A DNA stretch of 32,175 bases from CAYPEZ01 sp964409985 (GTDB taxonomy: Bacteria; Patescibacteriota; Minisyncoccia; Phycocordibacterales; UBA6899): NCBI GenBank assembly GCA_964409985.1, contig CAYPEZ010000006.1:1-32175 (forward strand), in the 5' to 3' direction. The notes under the pieces were generated by a model. It had not been told where the DNA came from and ran no database searches. It worked only from the letters and a program-made list of their open reading frames with translations. Below, in pieces: positions 15,005 through 22,420 of this stretch (position 1 is its first letter; each line of letters begins with the position of its first letter). Position numbers and translations under genes: made by a program.

Positions 15005-16171
15005 ATGCCACGAAAACTATCTCCAAAAAACAAGAAAGACTTTGCTGCCCTTGCACTTACCATTCACAAATCGCTTAACGGAAAGATCAGCATAGCTCCA
15101 AAGAAAAAAATACGTTCGCGGGATGATCTTGCTGTCTTTTACACCCCAGGAGTCGGTGCAGTCTCTACGTTTCTTTCAAAAAATAAGGAAAAGACCAAAG
15201 AGTATACGCTTAAAGGAAATGCTGTTGCCGTCGTTTCTGACGGATCAGCAGTTTTAGGCCTCGGTAACATAGGTCCAGAAGGGGCCTACCCCGTCATGGA
15301 GGGCAAGGCAATGCTCTTCAAGGCACTTGCAGATATTGATGCAGTGCCAATCCTCCTCTCAACACAAAATCCTGATGAAATTGTCGCAGCAGTGAAGGCA
15401 ATTGCCCCAACATTTGGAGGAATTAATCTTGAAGATATCGCTGCGCCAAAATGTTTTGAGATTGAGCGAAAACTTCAGGAGGCTCTTGATATTCCCGTCC
15501 TTCACGATGATCAGCATGGGACAGCAATGGTCGTCCTTGCGGGACTCATCAATGCACTCAAGGTCGTAAAGAAATCTCCACACAAAATTCGTGTTGCAAT
15601 TTCAGGGGCGGGAGCCGCGGGGGCAGCCATTGCATTCTTTTTGAAAGCATACGGTATCACAGAGATTCTCGTTGTCGACAGAGTGGGTGTCATCTACAAA
15701 ACTCGCCCGGACCTCAACCCTGAAAAACGTAAACTCGCCGAAGAAACAAACCCTCACAATGTTGGTGGAGGCCTTGCAGATGCGATGCGGGGAGCGGATG
15801 TCTTTATTGGCGTGTCCTCTGCAGGACTTGTCACCGAAGAGATGGTGAGAGGCATGGCACCACGTGCGATTGTTTTTTCGCTCGCAAATCCTGTTCCCGA
15901 GATCATGCCTGATGTTGCACTCAATGCCGGAGCAATGGTGGTCGCCACAGGACGATCCGACTTCCCCAATCAAGTCAATAACTCTCTCGGTTTCCCTGGA
16001 ATCTTTCGTGGCGCTCTCGACAATGGGGTAACACGAATCACTGATCTCATGCTGGTTCAGGCAGCAAAGAATCTCGCCTCACTCGTCAAAAAACCCACGG
16101 CAACAAATATCATGCCAGGGCCTCTCGATAAAAAAGCAGTGAGCGCAGTTGCTCGTGCGATCAGGAGTTAG
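15005..16171 (+). CDS. Malic enzyme (NAD(P)-dependent malate dehydrogenase, decarboxylating)
   Basis: 388 residues, the short bacterial/archaeal form without the C-terminal phosphotransacetylase-like domain. It converts malate to pyruvate and CO2 with reduction of NAD(P). Seen: FYTPGVG with the catalytic Tyr46; SDGSAVLGLGNIGPEGAYPVMEGK with Lys101; the metal-ligand region GGINLEDIAAPKCF; HDDQHGTA; and the Rossmann loop AISGAGAAGAA (198-208). Further downstream are SLANPVPEI and TGRSDFPNQVNN, both typical of the family. It starts 28 bp after the b5 gene with no terminator between. A TAAACT hexamer ends 6 nt before the ATG, so it may have its own start. NAD versus NADP preference cannot be read. 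The 3' end overlaps the convergent gene by 11 bp. Confidence 0.95.
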   Translation: MPRKLSPKNKKDFAALALTIHKSLNGKISIAPKKKIRSRDDLAVFYTPGVGAVSTFLSKNKEKTKEYTLKGNAVAVVSDGSAVLGLGNIGPEGAYPVMEGKAMLFKALADIDAVPILLSTQNPDEIVAAVKAIAPTFGGINLEDIAAPKCFEIERKLQEALDIPVLHDDQHGTAMVVLAGLINALKVVKKSPHKIRVAISGAGAAGAAIAFFLKAYGITEILVVDRVGVIYKTRPDLNPEKRKLAEETNPHNVGGGLADAMRGADVFIGVSSAGLVTEEMVRGMAPRAIVFSLANPVPEIMPDVALNAGAMVVATGRSDFPNQVNNSLGFPGIFRGALDNGVTRITDLMLVQAAKNLASLVKKPTATNIMPGPLDKKAVSAVARAIRS

Positions 16172-16532
16172 CCCTGTGATCCTCCGATTTTTTCGAAAAG
16201 TGTTCAACAAACAAATTGCTTGTTCTCTCTTTTTCTGCGGCAAGTAGATCTCTGAGCTCACAAAGATTATCTAGTGCAGCGTTGTACCCATCCGTGCCAT
16301 CATAAAGCGTGCCGTCTAAACGCTCTCCTTCCACAACGAGCTTCTCAACCTCGGAATGATAGCCATCAATACTTCCTGCGTATTCGGAACTTTCGTGGTC
16401 ATACATTCCCTCAATTTGTCCATTCACTTCAGCGTATTTTTCCTTCATTCGGCGAACAAGATCATCAAAATACTCCTGGGTGTGTTCTGGGTTTGAAGGA
16501 CTTACATTTTCTTTGTACGACTCGTGTTTCAT
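16161..16532 (-). CDS. Small helical cytoplasmic protein, unknown
   Basis: 123 residues, highly charged and helical throughout, with no Cys, signal peptide or membrane segment. Coiled-coil-like stretches run at about 20-45 and 85-115. TACACT (16541-16546) ends 8 nt before the ATG and overlaps the end of the upstream gene, so it may be made as a separate leaderless message. It follows the 86-residue protein by 6 bp and probably works with it. No family was recognised. Confidence 0.55.
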   Translation of the reverse strand: MKHESYKENVSPSNPEHTQEYFDDLVRRMKEKYAEVNGQIEGMYDHESSEYAGSIDGYHSEVEKLVVEGERLDGTLYDGTDGYNAALDNLCELRDLLAAEKERTSNLFVEHFSKKSEDHRANS

Positions 16533-16538
16533 ATATTT

Positions 16539-16799
16539 CTAGTGTACTCGTGCAAGTATTCCTTGCAAGCGGTGTATTTCACTCTTTATGAGTTGATATT
16601 TCTCATCCACCAGAGGACCCAGCTCCCCAGCGTCTCTGAGGGCAACCTCAACGCTCTGTAATCGTTCTAAAATCTCCCGAATCATGCCAAACTCTTTAGA
16701 AGAGTCGTCAATCTCAGCTGCCTCTTCAAGAACCCCATCAAGGGCATCCATATTGACGGGAGAACCTTCTGGATTGAGTGAAGACACCCCTTCTTTCAT
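16539..16799 (-). CDS. Small acidic helical protein, unknown
   Basis: 86 residues, acidic and helical with heptad-like spacing (MDALDGVLEEAAEI, then IREILERLQSVEVAL). TACAAT (16808-16813) ends 8 nt before the ATG. The 8-nt gap is AAGGGGGT, which could also act as a close Shine-Dalgarno in a longer transcript. It is paired with the helical gene downstream. No family was recognised. Confidence 0.55.
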   Translation of the reverse strand: MKEGVSSLNPEGSPVNMDALDGVLEEAAEIDDSSKEFGMIREILERLQSVEVALRDAGELGPLVDEKYQLIKSEIHRLQGILARVH

Positions 16800-16823
16800 A
16801 CCCCCTTATTGTACTCTTCTCAA

Positions 16824-16865
16824 AAAGGAAAAGAAAAGAGCCTAGATTCCGTAGAATCTAGGCTC
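16824..16865 (-). terminator. Terminator of the LysM / repeat-protein operon
   Basis: A 12-bp perfect stem (GAGCCTAGATTC / GAATCTAGGCTC) with a 4-nt loop is followed on the minus strand by TTTTCTTTTCCTTTTT. It lies 20 bp past the stop at 16886. Confidence 0.9.
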
Positions 16866-16885
16866 TCGATCAGTGAAGGAACATT

Positions 16886-18133
16886 TTATTGCTTTTGTAT
16901 ACCCTTTTCCATTGTTGCGAACGCGTTCGAGGTGACCCCCGTTCCCGCTTTCTGGCGAAGGAACACCACGGTGAGCTCGGGCGTCCAGTCGTTTGTGGCG
17001 GTACCACTCGACCTGCCCAGAGTACCAGTCACAGATCCGATCGCCTCTCCCAGAGGGCCACCCGCACCTGGAGCAATACTCCAGCCTCGCCCCGTCGTCG
17101 CAAGGGTCGCATGCATGATGGTTGCCTTGCGGCTCATGACCATCAGGAGTGTTTCGTCCGTGCGCAGATACTGTCCGACTTGCGCCGCACGAATACGGAG
17201 CTCATCGACAGTGACCATATGAGCTTCCTTGCCTGCCGCTTGAACGCTCACCGAGGCGAGACACTCATAGGTTCCTTGGTCGGGAACCCTATTGGCTACC
17301 GCTGCGACGATCTTGGCACTCCCACGTTCCTTGCGGAGACCAGGAAAACCGGACATGGTCGTCATCGTCGGAAAGACATCTTTGGCCACAAAGAGCTGCT
17401 TGCCCTTATAGACCTCGATGTCTCCTCCTGTAGATCCACATGACTCCAGAATGGAGTACAGGTAGTCCACGAAGCATGTAGCACATTCTGCAATGACGGG
17501 CGCTGGAGCAAGTGACGGCGTCGACGGCGGGACGAGCATGACATTCAAATTCTTGTCATGGCTGTCGATCTTGAGGTCGACATTTCCCGCATTCGAGACA
17601 TTGCCTGTGTTGGAGACGTTGCCACTCGAATTATTCGTCGAGTTGCCGCTCCCCGAGACACTCTGCGACTGGCTCGAATTTCCACTTCCATTCATGGATT
17701 GGGACTGATTCGAGTTTCCACTCCCAGTAATAGACTGTGATTGGTCCTGGTTGGAATTCCCACTACCAGTCACTGCTGCTGAGGAATTGGAAGTCTGCTG
17801 CTGAGTCTGCCCTTGATGCTGACTCGCAGAGGAATTCGAAGTCGAATTCCCGCTGTTGCTCACAGACCCGCCTGTCGCGGAAGCATTGCCCCCTCCACCA
17901 CCATAAGCCACAGGATTTGCTGTGACCGTAGTGGTATTCGAAGCATTCCCTCCAGCACCACCTTGTCCGCCTTGCGGCTGATTGATGGTCTGACTCGGAA
18001 TCGTCGTGCAGTTGAAGCAACTGCCGGACTGATCGATGACCTGAGGCGTCGGTTGGCTTCCTCCTGTTGCATGCGCAACAGAAGCAGCACACATGAGTAC
18101 GGCCACGAGGACCGTTTTTCCCTTCATCTTCAT
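16886..18133 (-). CDS. Secreted Gly/Ser/Asn/Gln repeat protein
   Basis: About 415 residues from the ATG at 18133, chosen because AAAGGGG (18140-18146) is 6 nt upstream; ATGs at 18139 and 18127 are alternatives. A clear signal peptide ends VAHA before TGG. The N-terminal half is low-complexity (Gly, Ser, Asn, Gln) and includes tandem units of about 12-14 residues (GSGNSNQDQSQSIT, GSGNSNQSQSMN, GSGNSSQSQSVS). The C-terminal half is an ordinary globular domain with several Cys (ECATCFVDYLYSILESCG). The repeat region could be a flexible or amyloid-like, curlin-type spacer; that is inference. It is immediately downstream of the LysM protein in a two-gene operon, so the pair probably act together at the cell surface. 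Confidence 0.75.
   Translation of the reverse strand: MKMKGKTVLVAVLMCAASVAHATGGSQPTPQVIDQSGSCFNCTTIPSQTINQPQGGQGGAGGNASNTTTVTANPVAYGGGGGNASATGGSVSNSGNSTSNSSASQHQGQTQQQTSNSSAAVTGSGNSNQDQSQSITGSGNSNQSQSMNGSGNSSQSQSVSGSGNSTNNSSGNVSNTGNVSNAGNVDLKIDSHDKNLNVMLVPPSTPSLAPAPVIAECATCFVDYLYSILESCGSTGGDIEVYKGKQLFVAKDVFPTMTTMSGFPGLRKERGSAKIVAAVANRVPDQGTYECLASVSVQAAGKEAHMVTVDELRIRAAQVGQYLRTDETLLMVMSRKATIMHATLATTGRGWSIAPGAGGPLGEAIGSVTGTLGRSSGTATNDWTPELTVVFLRQKAGTGVTSNAFATMEKGIQKQ
17630..17770 (-). repeat. Tandem repeat encoding GSGNSxQxQS units
   Basis: Degenerate units of about 36-42 bp run in tandem within the repeat-protein gene and encode GSGNSNQ/SQSQS-type peptides. The DNA is diverged between units, so the repeat is old or selected at the protein level. 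Confidence 0.7.
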
Positions 18134-18159
18134 CTTCATCCCCTTTACTTGTTTGAGGT

Positions 18160-19500
18160 TCAAAAAAGATCGAGGGAAGGAGATTGCTCCCCTTTCCTCA
18201 CCGTTCCATCAGGAAGGCATACAAGTGCCATTCCTTTATACTCAACATCCGGTGTTTGCCGGCAAATGTCTTCTGGCGAAGATGCTGTGACCATTGCTCC
18301 ACCAAGGACCGTGAAGGTTGCCTTGGGGGTTAGATTTCGCATTCTTTCGTCGACAGGACACAATCCATCACATGCGAGAGTTCGCCTTTCATAGGAAGGC
18401 GAACCAGAATTCGGTTGAGTGGGCGCGCAAGAGGCGTCACACGAGGGACTTGCGTCGGAGAGTGGAGCTCCCGAGACGCAGCCGGTCGTGGCGCAGTCTT
18501 GGGGCAGTCTCATTGGGACGCAGGGTCCTGTGTTGCATGTGGGTGGATCTGGTGGGGGGATCACCTTTGCCTCAATAGGCACTGGTGGAGGTCCCTCCGC
18601 TTTCCGTTCGACGAGAAGTGCGTAGTTACAGCACATGACTGGCATGCTTAGGGTCATGATAATGCGCATAGGCACACCATCAATAACCTCACGTCTTTCG
18701 TGTCTATAAACAACGACCATGTCTCCGTCACCAGGAGTGAATGCGACTCGCGTATTGGGATAGACTTTTTTCTTCCCCAACATGTCGCCAATCACTTCTC
18801 CTTTTTCGAGATCCCTTGCTACTTCCTCATTGGCGTTGATCTTTCGGAGAAGCTCCTTACGATCAGCTTCAGTCAACTGAGGAAAACGCTTAAGCGCTTC
18901 CTCGGGGCTGACATCGCATCCAAGAGGATCAGTGCCCCGATATTTCCACTCAGTGTATTCACCTTGGGAGGCGATACCCTGGTTGGAGCGAAATACCGGA
19001 ACTACTCTATTGACCTCAGCACGAGACGCAAAATGAACCGGTGTAGAGATCTGCTCTCCGCAAGCATCAGTCAGCTCAAGTCTCTGCCCAGGATAAATGA
19101 GGTCAGGATTCTTGATGTCGTTTTTGGTCGCAACGTTCTGCCAATCGTTAGGACAAATCGTCGACAACCAATCGCCTTCTTCCACAACGTACTCAAGAAC
19201 ACTGTCGCTCTTAAGCACAACCGGAGTGACTTGCGCCACCTCGGACTTCTTGGAAGGAAGTTTGTGACTTCCCTCGTTTATGGCCATCTGTTCTGACGCA
19301 TCGACGAGCGTTGGCTCGCGCAGAGTCTTCTGAACAGTGAGCCAAACCAAGCTCAATGCCACAAGCACCAGAAGAGTGAAAGCGATGATGGCTTTGGAGC
19401 CAATCACAACCCTCTCAACTGGAACATCACGCAGCTCGGGATCGATGTCAGGAATGACATCTCCGAGTTTCTCTGTCTTTGGAACTTTTTCGTTTTCCAC
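18160..19500 (-). CDS. Membrane-anchored LysM-domain protein with Cys-rich C terminus
   Basis: 446 residues. The start is GTG at 19500, set by AAAGGGG at 19507-19513 with a 6-nt gap. A cytoplasmic N terminus of about 35 residues precedes one membrane helix (about 36-57). A LysM-like domain follows (about 102-143: EYVVEEGDWLSTICPNDW, then NPDLIYPGQRLEL), which should bind peptidoglycan glycan chains. A middle domain (about 165-310) is unassigned. The C-terminal 130 residues are Pro/Cys-rich, with many Cys in short CxxxC-like spacings, probably disulfides. The helix and LysM place it across membrane and wall. The gene ends just before the repeat-protein gene, whose Shine-Dalgarno overlaps this junction. 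TTGACA-N16-TAGTTT lies upstream. Confidence 0.8.
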   Translation of the reverse strand: MENEKVPKTEKLGDVIPDIDPELRDVPVERVVIGSKAIIAFTLLVLVALSLVWLTVQKTLREPTLVDASEQMAINEGSHKLPSKKSEVAQVTPVVLKSDSVLEYVVEEGDWLSTICPNDWQNVATKNDIKNPDLIYPGQRLELTDACGEQISTPVHFASRAEVNRVVPVFRSNQGIASQGEYTEWKYRGTDPLGCDVSPEEALKRFPQLTEADRKELLRKINANEEVARDLEKGEVIGDMLGKKKVYPNTRVAFTPGDGDMVVVYRHERREVIDGVPMRIIMTLSMPVMCCNYALLVERKAEGPPPVPIEAKVIPPPDPPTCNTGPCVPMRLPQDCATTGCVSGAPLSDASPSCDASCAPTQPNSGSPSYERRTLACDGLCPVDERMRNLTPKATFTVLGGAMVTASSPEDICRQTPDVEYKGMALVCLPDGTVRKGEQSPSLDLF

Positions 19501-19557
19501 GAGTATCCCCTTTTAAGCGTTTTGGGTTTTACAAAATCAACAAACAGTCTGGTCTCG

Positions 19558-19585
19558 AAACTACCAGAAAATTGGCTTCTGTCAA
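19558..19585 (-). promoter_or_regulatory. Promoter of the LysM / repeat-protein operon
   Basis: On the minus strand: TTGACA (19580-19585), a 16-nt spacer, then TAGTTT (19558-19563). It gives a leader of about 50 nt that contains the AAAGGGG Shine-Dalgarno. Confidence 0.6.
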
Positions 19586-19604
19586 GTTATCTTCCGTTCA
19601 AGAT

Positions 19605-19648
19605 AACGCAAAAAAACACCCCCGGAAGCGCATGCCTCCGAGGGTGTT
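19605..19648 (-). terminator. Terminator of the exported-protein gene at 19672
   Basis: On the minus strand, AACACCCTCGGAGG pairs with CTTCCGGGGGTGTT, followed by a run of T. It lies 24 bp past the stop at 19672. Confidence 0.85.
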
Positions 19649-19671
19649 GAGTGAATCTATCGTGGCGCTAT

Positions 19672-20370
19672 TTATGGACGTTTTTTAAGAAGGATAAGCC
19701 CAAAACCAACCGCCAAGAGACCGAGTGCGATTTCGACAAAATGGAACTCTCGATTGACTGTTTCAAGGATCACTCCGTGTGTGCGAAGAGTTTCCGACAT
19801 GCTCCCTACTGAAGCCGAACGAGCAGGAAACCCGAGCTCAGCTTTTTCCATCGGACACCCAAAGGAGCCGGATGAGTGGTATCGTGTTACTCCCTTTCCC
19901 ATATCTTTTGGTGTCATATCAGGTGCACCCCCCATCACATGACCACCGGGGTGGCAGGTAAACGTAAGGTCAACATCAGCATTCTCAATAGTACCGAAAA
20001 TACGGTAGGAGAGGACGGTTGCTTGTGTAGGGTAAAAGAGTGAAGTGTACGCACCTGGCTGTCCCCACACACCCGTGATGTCTTGGGTCCTTTTCTGCCC
20101 GCTAGCCGAAATTTCAAGCTTGAGTGAACTTTCTAATCCTAGTACTGGAGTGCCACTTGAGGCTGTGGGTGAAGACAGTTTTTGGACACGCAAATCTAAT
20201 CCTGACCGATCATCTACCACTACCGGCTCTCCCTGACTCCCAATAGTGAATTGATAATATTGCCCTCCTATCTCAAAGACTCCGTGCTCATGAGCACTTG
20301 CCGTGGTCCCAAATGAGACGAGAGAGGCAAAAAGAAGGAGTCCCCCTGCTAACATTCGATGCTTCATCAT
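19672..20370 (-). CDS. Exported protein with C-terminal membrane anchor, unknown
   Basis: 232 residues (or 231 from the second ATG at 20367). A signal peptide (about 1-26, ending TASA) precedes HEHG, so the mature N terminus is a potential metal-binding His cluster. A beta-rich domain follows (FEIGGQYYQFTIGSQGEP, then CHPGGHVMGG, then GSFGCPMEKAELGFP). A C-terminal helix (about 208-228) ending LLKKRP anchors it. The two Cys could form a disulfide. Note that CHPGGH here is not a cytochrome b5 motif, since no other b5 features are present. It recalls conserved exported proteins of Parcubacteria; the His placement suggests, without proving, a metal role. TACATT (20376-20381) ends 8 nt before the second ATG, which favours 20367. 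Confidence 0.65.
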   Translation of the reverse strand: MMKHRMLAGGLLLFASLVSFGTTASAHEHGVFEIGGQYYQFTIGSQGEPVVVDDRSGLDLRVQKLSSPTASSGTPVLGLESSLKLEISASGQKRTQDITGVWGQPGAYTSLFYPTQATVLSYRIFGTIENADVDLTFTCHPGGHVMGGAPDMTPKDMGKGVTRYHSSGSFGCPMEKAELGFPARSASVGSMSETLRTHGVILETVNREFHFVEIALGLLAVGFGLILLKKRP

Positions 20371-20533
20371 GTCAAAATGTACAATAGAGATAATAAAGAA
20401 AAAGCTATCACATATCTCAGGAAAATTTTTCTCTTTTCTCAGGAAAAGATTGAATATGCGATACCTAACAAGAAGTATATACCCTCAAGCCGTCGAGGTA
20501 TTGTCGTTATGCACGAATAATATACGTAATGCG

Positions 20534-20539
20534 AAAGGT
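20534..20539 (+). promoter_or_regulatory. -10 element of the infC-rpmI-rplT operon
   Basis: TATATT lies 53 nt before the TTG start of infC. The 222-bp gap upstream holds no gene. No strong leader structure or known L20-type leader was recognised by eye. Confidence 0.45.
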
Positions 20540-20592
20540 GTGGTATATTAGGAGCTCATTCATTATTTAGCATTTCTTAATCCCCCACTGTC

Positions 20593-21144
20593 TTGAAAGA
20601 AAAAGTCCGCATCAACAATCAAATCCGTGTCCCTGAGCTCCGCGTTATTGGCCACACAGGCGAAAACCACGGAGTGATCTCGATTGAGAAGGCACTTGCC
20701 CTCGCAAAAGAGGTGAATCTCGACCTTATCGAGATCTCGCCAAACGCCATTCCTCCGGTTGCAAAAATCATGGATTATGGTAAGTTCCAATACGTCGAGC
20801 AGAAAAAAGAGAAGGAAGTCAAGGCTAAAAGTCATGTGACTGAAACCAAGGGCATCCAGATCAAGATTGGCACTTCCGAGCGCGACCTAGAGCTTAAAGC
20901 AAAAAAGATCAGTGAGTGGCTCGAGGAAGGACATCGGACGAAACTCGATTTATACCTCCCGGGACGCACGAAATATATGGATCCTAAGTTCCTCCAAGAA
21001 CGCATGGAACGTATCCTCCGCCTCGTCTCAACAGAGTATAAAATCGCTGAACCTCCCGTTAAGGGACCAAAAAGCCTTTCGATGACACTCGAACGCTCAG
21101 GAAAGAAAAAGACCGAAGCGCCAAAGCCGGCAAAACCATCCTAA
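20593..21144 (+). CDS. infC: Translation initiation factor IF-3
   Basis: 183 residues. It binds the 30S subunit, keeps subunits apart and checks the start codon. Seen: N-terminal VRINNQIRVPELRVIG, the IF-3 core ALALAKEVNLDLIEISPNAIPPVAKIMDYGKF, the linker, then the C-terminal domain KIGTSERDLELKAKKISEWL and a Lys/Pro/Ala tail. The start is TTG: an in-frame stop at 20578-20580 leaves no ATG or GTG before the conserved N terminus. There is no Shine-Dalgarno. E. coli infC uses the rare AUU for IF-3 autoregulation, so a non-AUG start here fits the same logic. It heads the classic infC-rpmI-rplT operon. Confidence 0.97.
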   Translation: MKEKVRINNQIRVPELRVIGHTGENHGVISIEKALALAKEVNLDLIEISPNAIPPVAKIMDYGKFQYVEQKKEKEVKAKSHVTETKGIQIKIGTSERDLELKAKKISEWLEEGHRTKLDLYLPGRTKYMDPKFLQERMERILRLVSTEYKIAEPPVKGPKSLSMTLERSGKKKTEAPKPAKPS

Positions 21145-21155
21145 ACAACATTTTT

Positions 21156-21347
21156 ATGGCAATGAAAACCAACAAATCATACGCAAAGCGCCTCAAAGTC
21201 ACCAAGAGTGGAAAGGTGCTTGCGCGCCGCGCCGGCATCAATCATTTCAACGCAAAGAAGAAGCGTACACACCAGCTCAAGCAGCGCAAACTCATGAGCT
21301 TTGGTATTTCACACAAAGCCAAGAGCCGTTTTTTGGTGAACATGTAA
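21156..21347 (+). CDS. rpmI: 50S ribosomal protein L35 (bL35)
   Basis: 63 residues, normal length. Basic throughout, with MKTNKSYAKRLKVTKSGKVL and the family motif HFNAKKKRTHQLKQRKL. It is the middle gene of infC-rpmI-rplT, 11 bp after infC. There is no obvious Shine-Dalgarno. Confidence 0.97.
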   Translation: MAMKTNKSYAKRLKVTKSGKVLARRAGINHFNAKKKRTHQLKQRKLMSFGISHKAKSRFLVNM

Positions 21348-21369
21348 TAAACATAGTAACGAGAACAAT

Positions 21370-21714
21370 ATGACACGCGTAAAACGAGGAACCATTAGTG
21401 CAAAGACCCGCCGATATACCCTGAAGGCCGCAAAGGGATATCGCTTTGGTCGCTCAAAGAAAGAAAAGATGGCATTTGTGGCGCTCACCCATGCTGGAAA
21501 ACATGCATTTGCCCACCGCCGAGACAAGAAAGCAGCATTTCGCCGTGACTGGCAGACCATTATCAGTGCTGCGGTTCGTCCAGAAGGACTCTCCTATTCA
21601 CGCTTTATTGCGGGGCTGAAGAAAAAAAACATCACGCTTGATCGCAAAATCCTCGCTGATCTTGCAAAGAATGCTCCTGACACCTTCAAGAAGGTTGTCG
21701 CCGAAGTGAAGTAA
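21370..21714 (+). CDS. rplT: 50S ribosomal protein L20 (bL20)
   Basis: 114 residues, normal length. Starts MTRVKRGTISAKTRRYTLKAAKGY, then FAHRRDKKAAFRRDWQTIISAAVRPEGLSYSRFIAGLKKKNI, all standard L20. It is essential for early 50S assembly and in some bacteria represses its own operon. Last gene of the operon, followed at once by a strong terminator. Confidence 0.97.
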   Translation: MTRVKRGTISAKTRRYTLKAAKGYRFGRSKKEKMAFVALTHAGKHAFAHRRDKKAAFRRDWQTIISAAVRPEGLSYSRFIAGLKKKNITLDRKILADLAKNAPDTFKKVVAEVK

Positions 21715-21716
21715 CA

Positions 21717-21750
21717 CAATAAAAAACACCCACACGGGTGTTTTTTATTG
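21717..21750. terminator. Bidirectional terminator between rplT and ung
   Basis: A 15-bp perfect stem (CAATAAAAAACACCC / GGGTGTTTTTTATTG) with an ACAC loop. A and T runs lie inside the stem, so it serves both convergent genes. Confidence 0.92.
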
Positions 21751-22419
21751 CCATACAATCTCTTCTCTCCCCTTTTCTTTTAAAAATGCATTCGCTTTTT
21801 TGAAATGGCCGTTGCCGAAGAACCCTTTGTGAGCAGAGAGTGGAGATGGGTGCGCGGATTCCAGAACAAGATGTCTCTTCTGGTCAATCAATCCTGCTTT
21901 CTTTCGAGCAAAGCTTCCCCAGAGCATGAAGACGACATGTTCACAGTGTCGATTGATGACAGTAATCACAGCGTCAGTAAATGTGTGCCATCCAAAATCT
22001 GCATGCGAATTTGCATCTCCTGCACCAACAGTAAGTGATGCATTCAGAAGAAGGACTCCTTGTTTTGCCCACCGCGTGAGATCCGGGGTTCGCTCACACC
22101 CCACTCCAAACTCTTCTTCAATTTCTTTATACATATTGAGAAGCGATGGAGGAATAGGATTCCCCGCAACACTCGAGAAAGCGAGACCGTCAGCGACACC
22201 AGGAGTATGGTACGGGTCCTGTCCCAGGATCACCACTTTTACACCTTCTGGAGAGACCTCCTCAAATGCACGGAACATTCGTGTTGGGTGTGGATACACC
22301 TTGCCTTCCATGTATGCAGCGCGAACTCGCTCTCGAAGCTCTTTGAAGTACGGTTTTTCAAACTCGTCACTGAGGAGCACCTTCCATGAAGGAGCAATAT
22401 TCACCGTCTCAGTGGTCAT
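21745..22419 (-). CDS. ung: Uracil-DNA glycosylase, family 1
   Basis: 224 residues, normal length. It removes uracil from DNA at the first step of base excision repair. Seen: VVILGQDPYHTPG (catalytic Asp and water-activating region), LAFSSVAGNPIPPSLLNM, LLLNASLTV, and HPSPLSAHKGFFG (catalytic His and the minor-groove leucine loop). The start is taken at 22419, one base after the stop of the RNase gene (TAG-T-ATG), so translation is coupled. The upstream in-frame Met at 22461 would lie inside the RNase gene and is rejected. Last gene of a three-gene minus-strand operon. Confidence 0.96.
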   Translation of the reverse strand: MTTETVNIAPSWKVLLSDEFEKPYFKELRERVRAAYMEGKVYPHPTRMFRAFEEVSPEGVKVVILGQDPYHTPGVADGLAFSSVAGNPIPPSLLNMYKEIEEEFGVGCERTPDLTRWAKQGVLLLNASLTVGAGDANSHADFGWHTFTDAVITVINRHCEHVVFMLWGSFARKKAGLIDQKRHLVLESAHPSPLSAHKGFFGNGHFKKANAFLKEKGREEIVWQ

Positions 22420-22420
22420 A

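Noticed and set aside
18700..19296. Plus-strand frame of 198 codons
   Set aside because: It is antisense to the LysM-protein gene, which has a promoter, Shine-Dalgarno and recognisable domains. The plus frame has none.
19672..20370. CHPGGH motif read as a sixth cytochrome b5 domain
   Set aside because: The flanking strand and helix motifs of b5 (VATH, VYDVTSF, GTDAT) and a second ligand at the right distance are missing.
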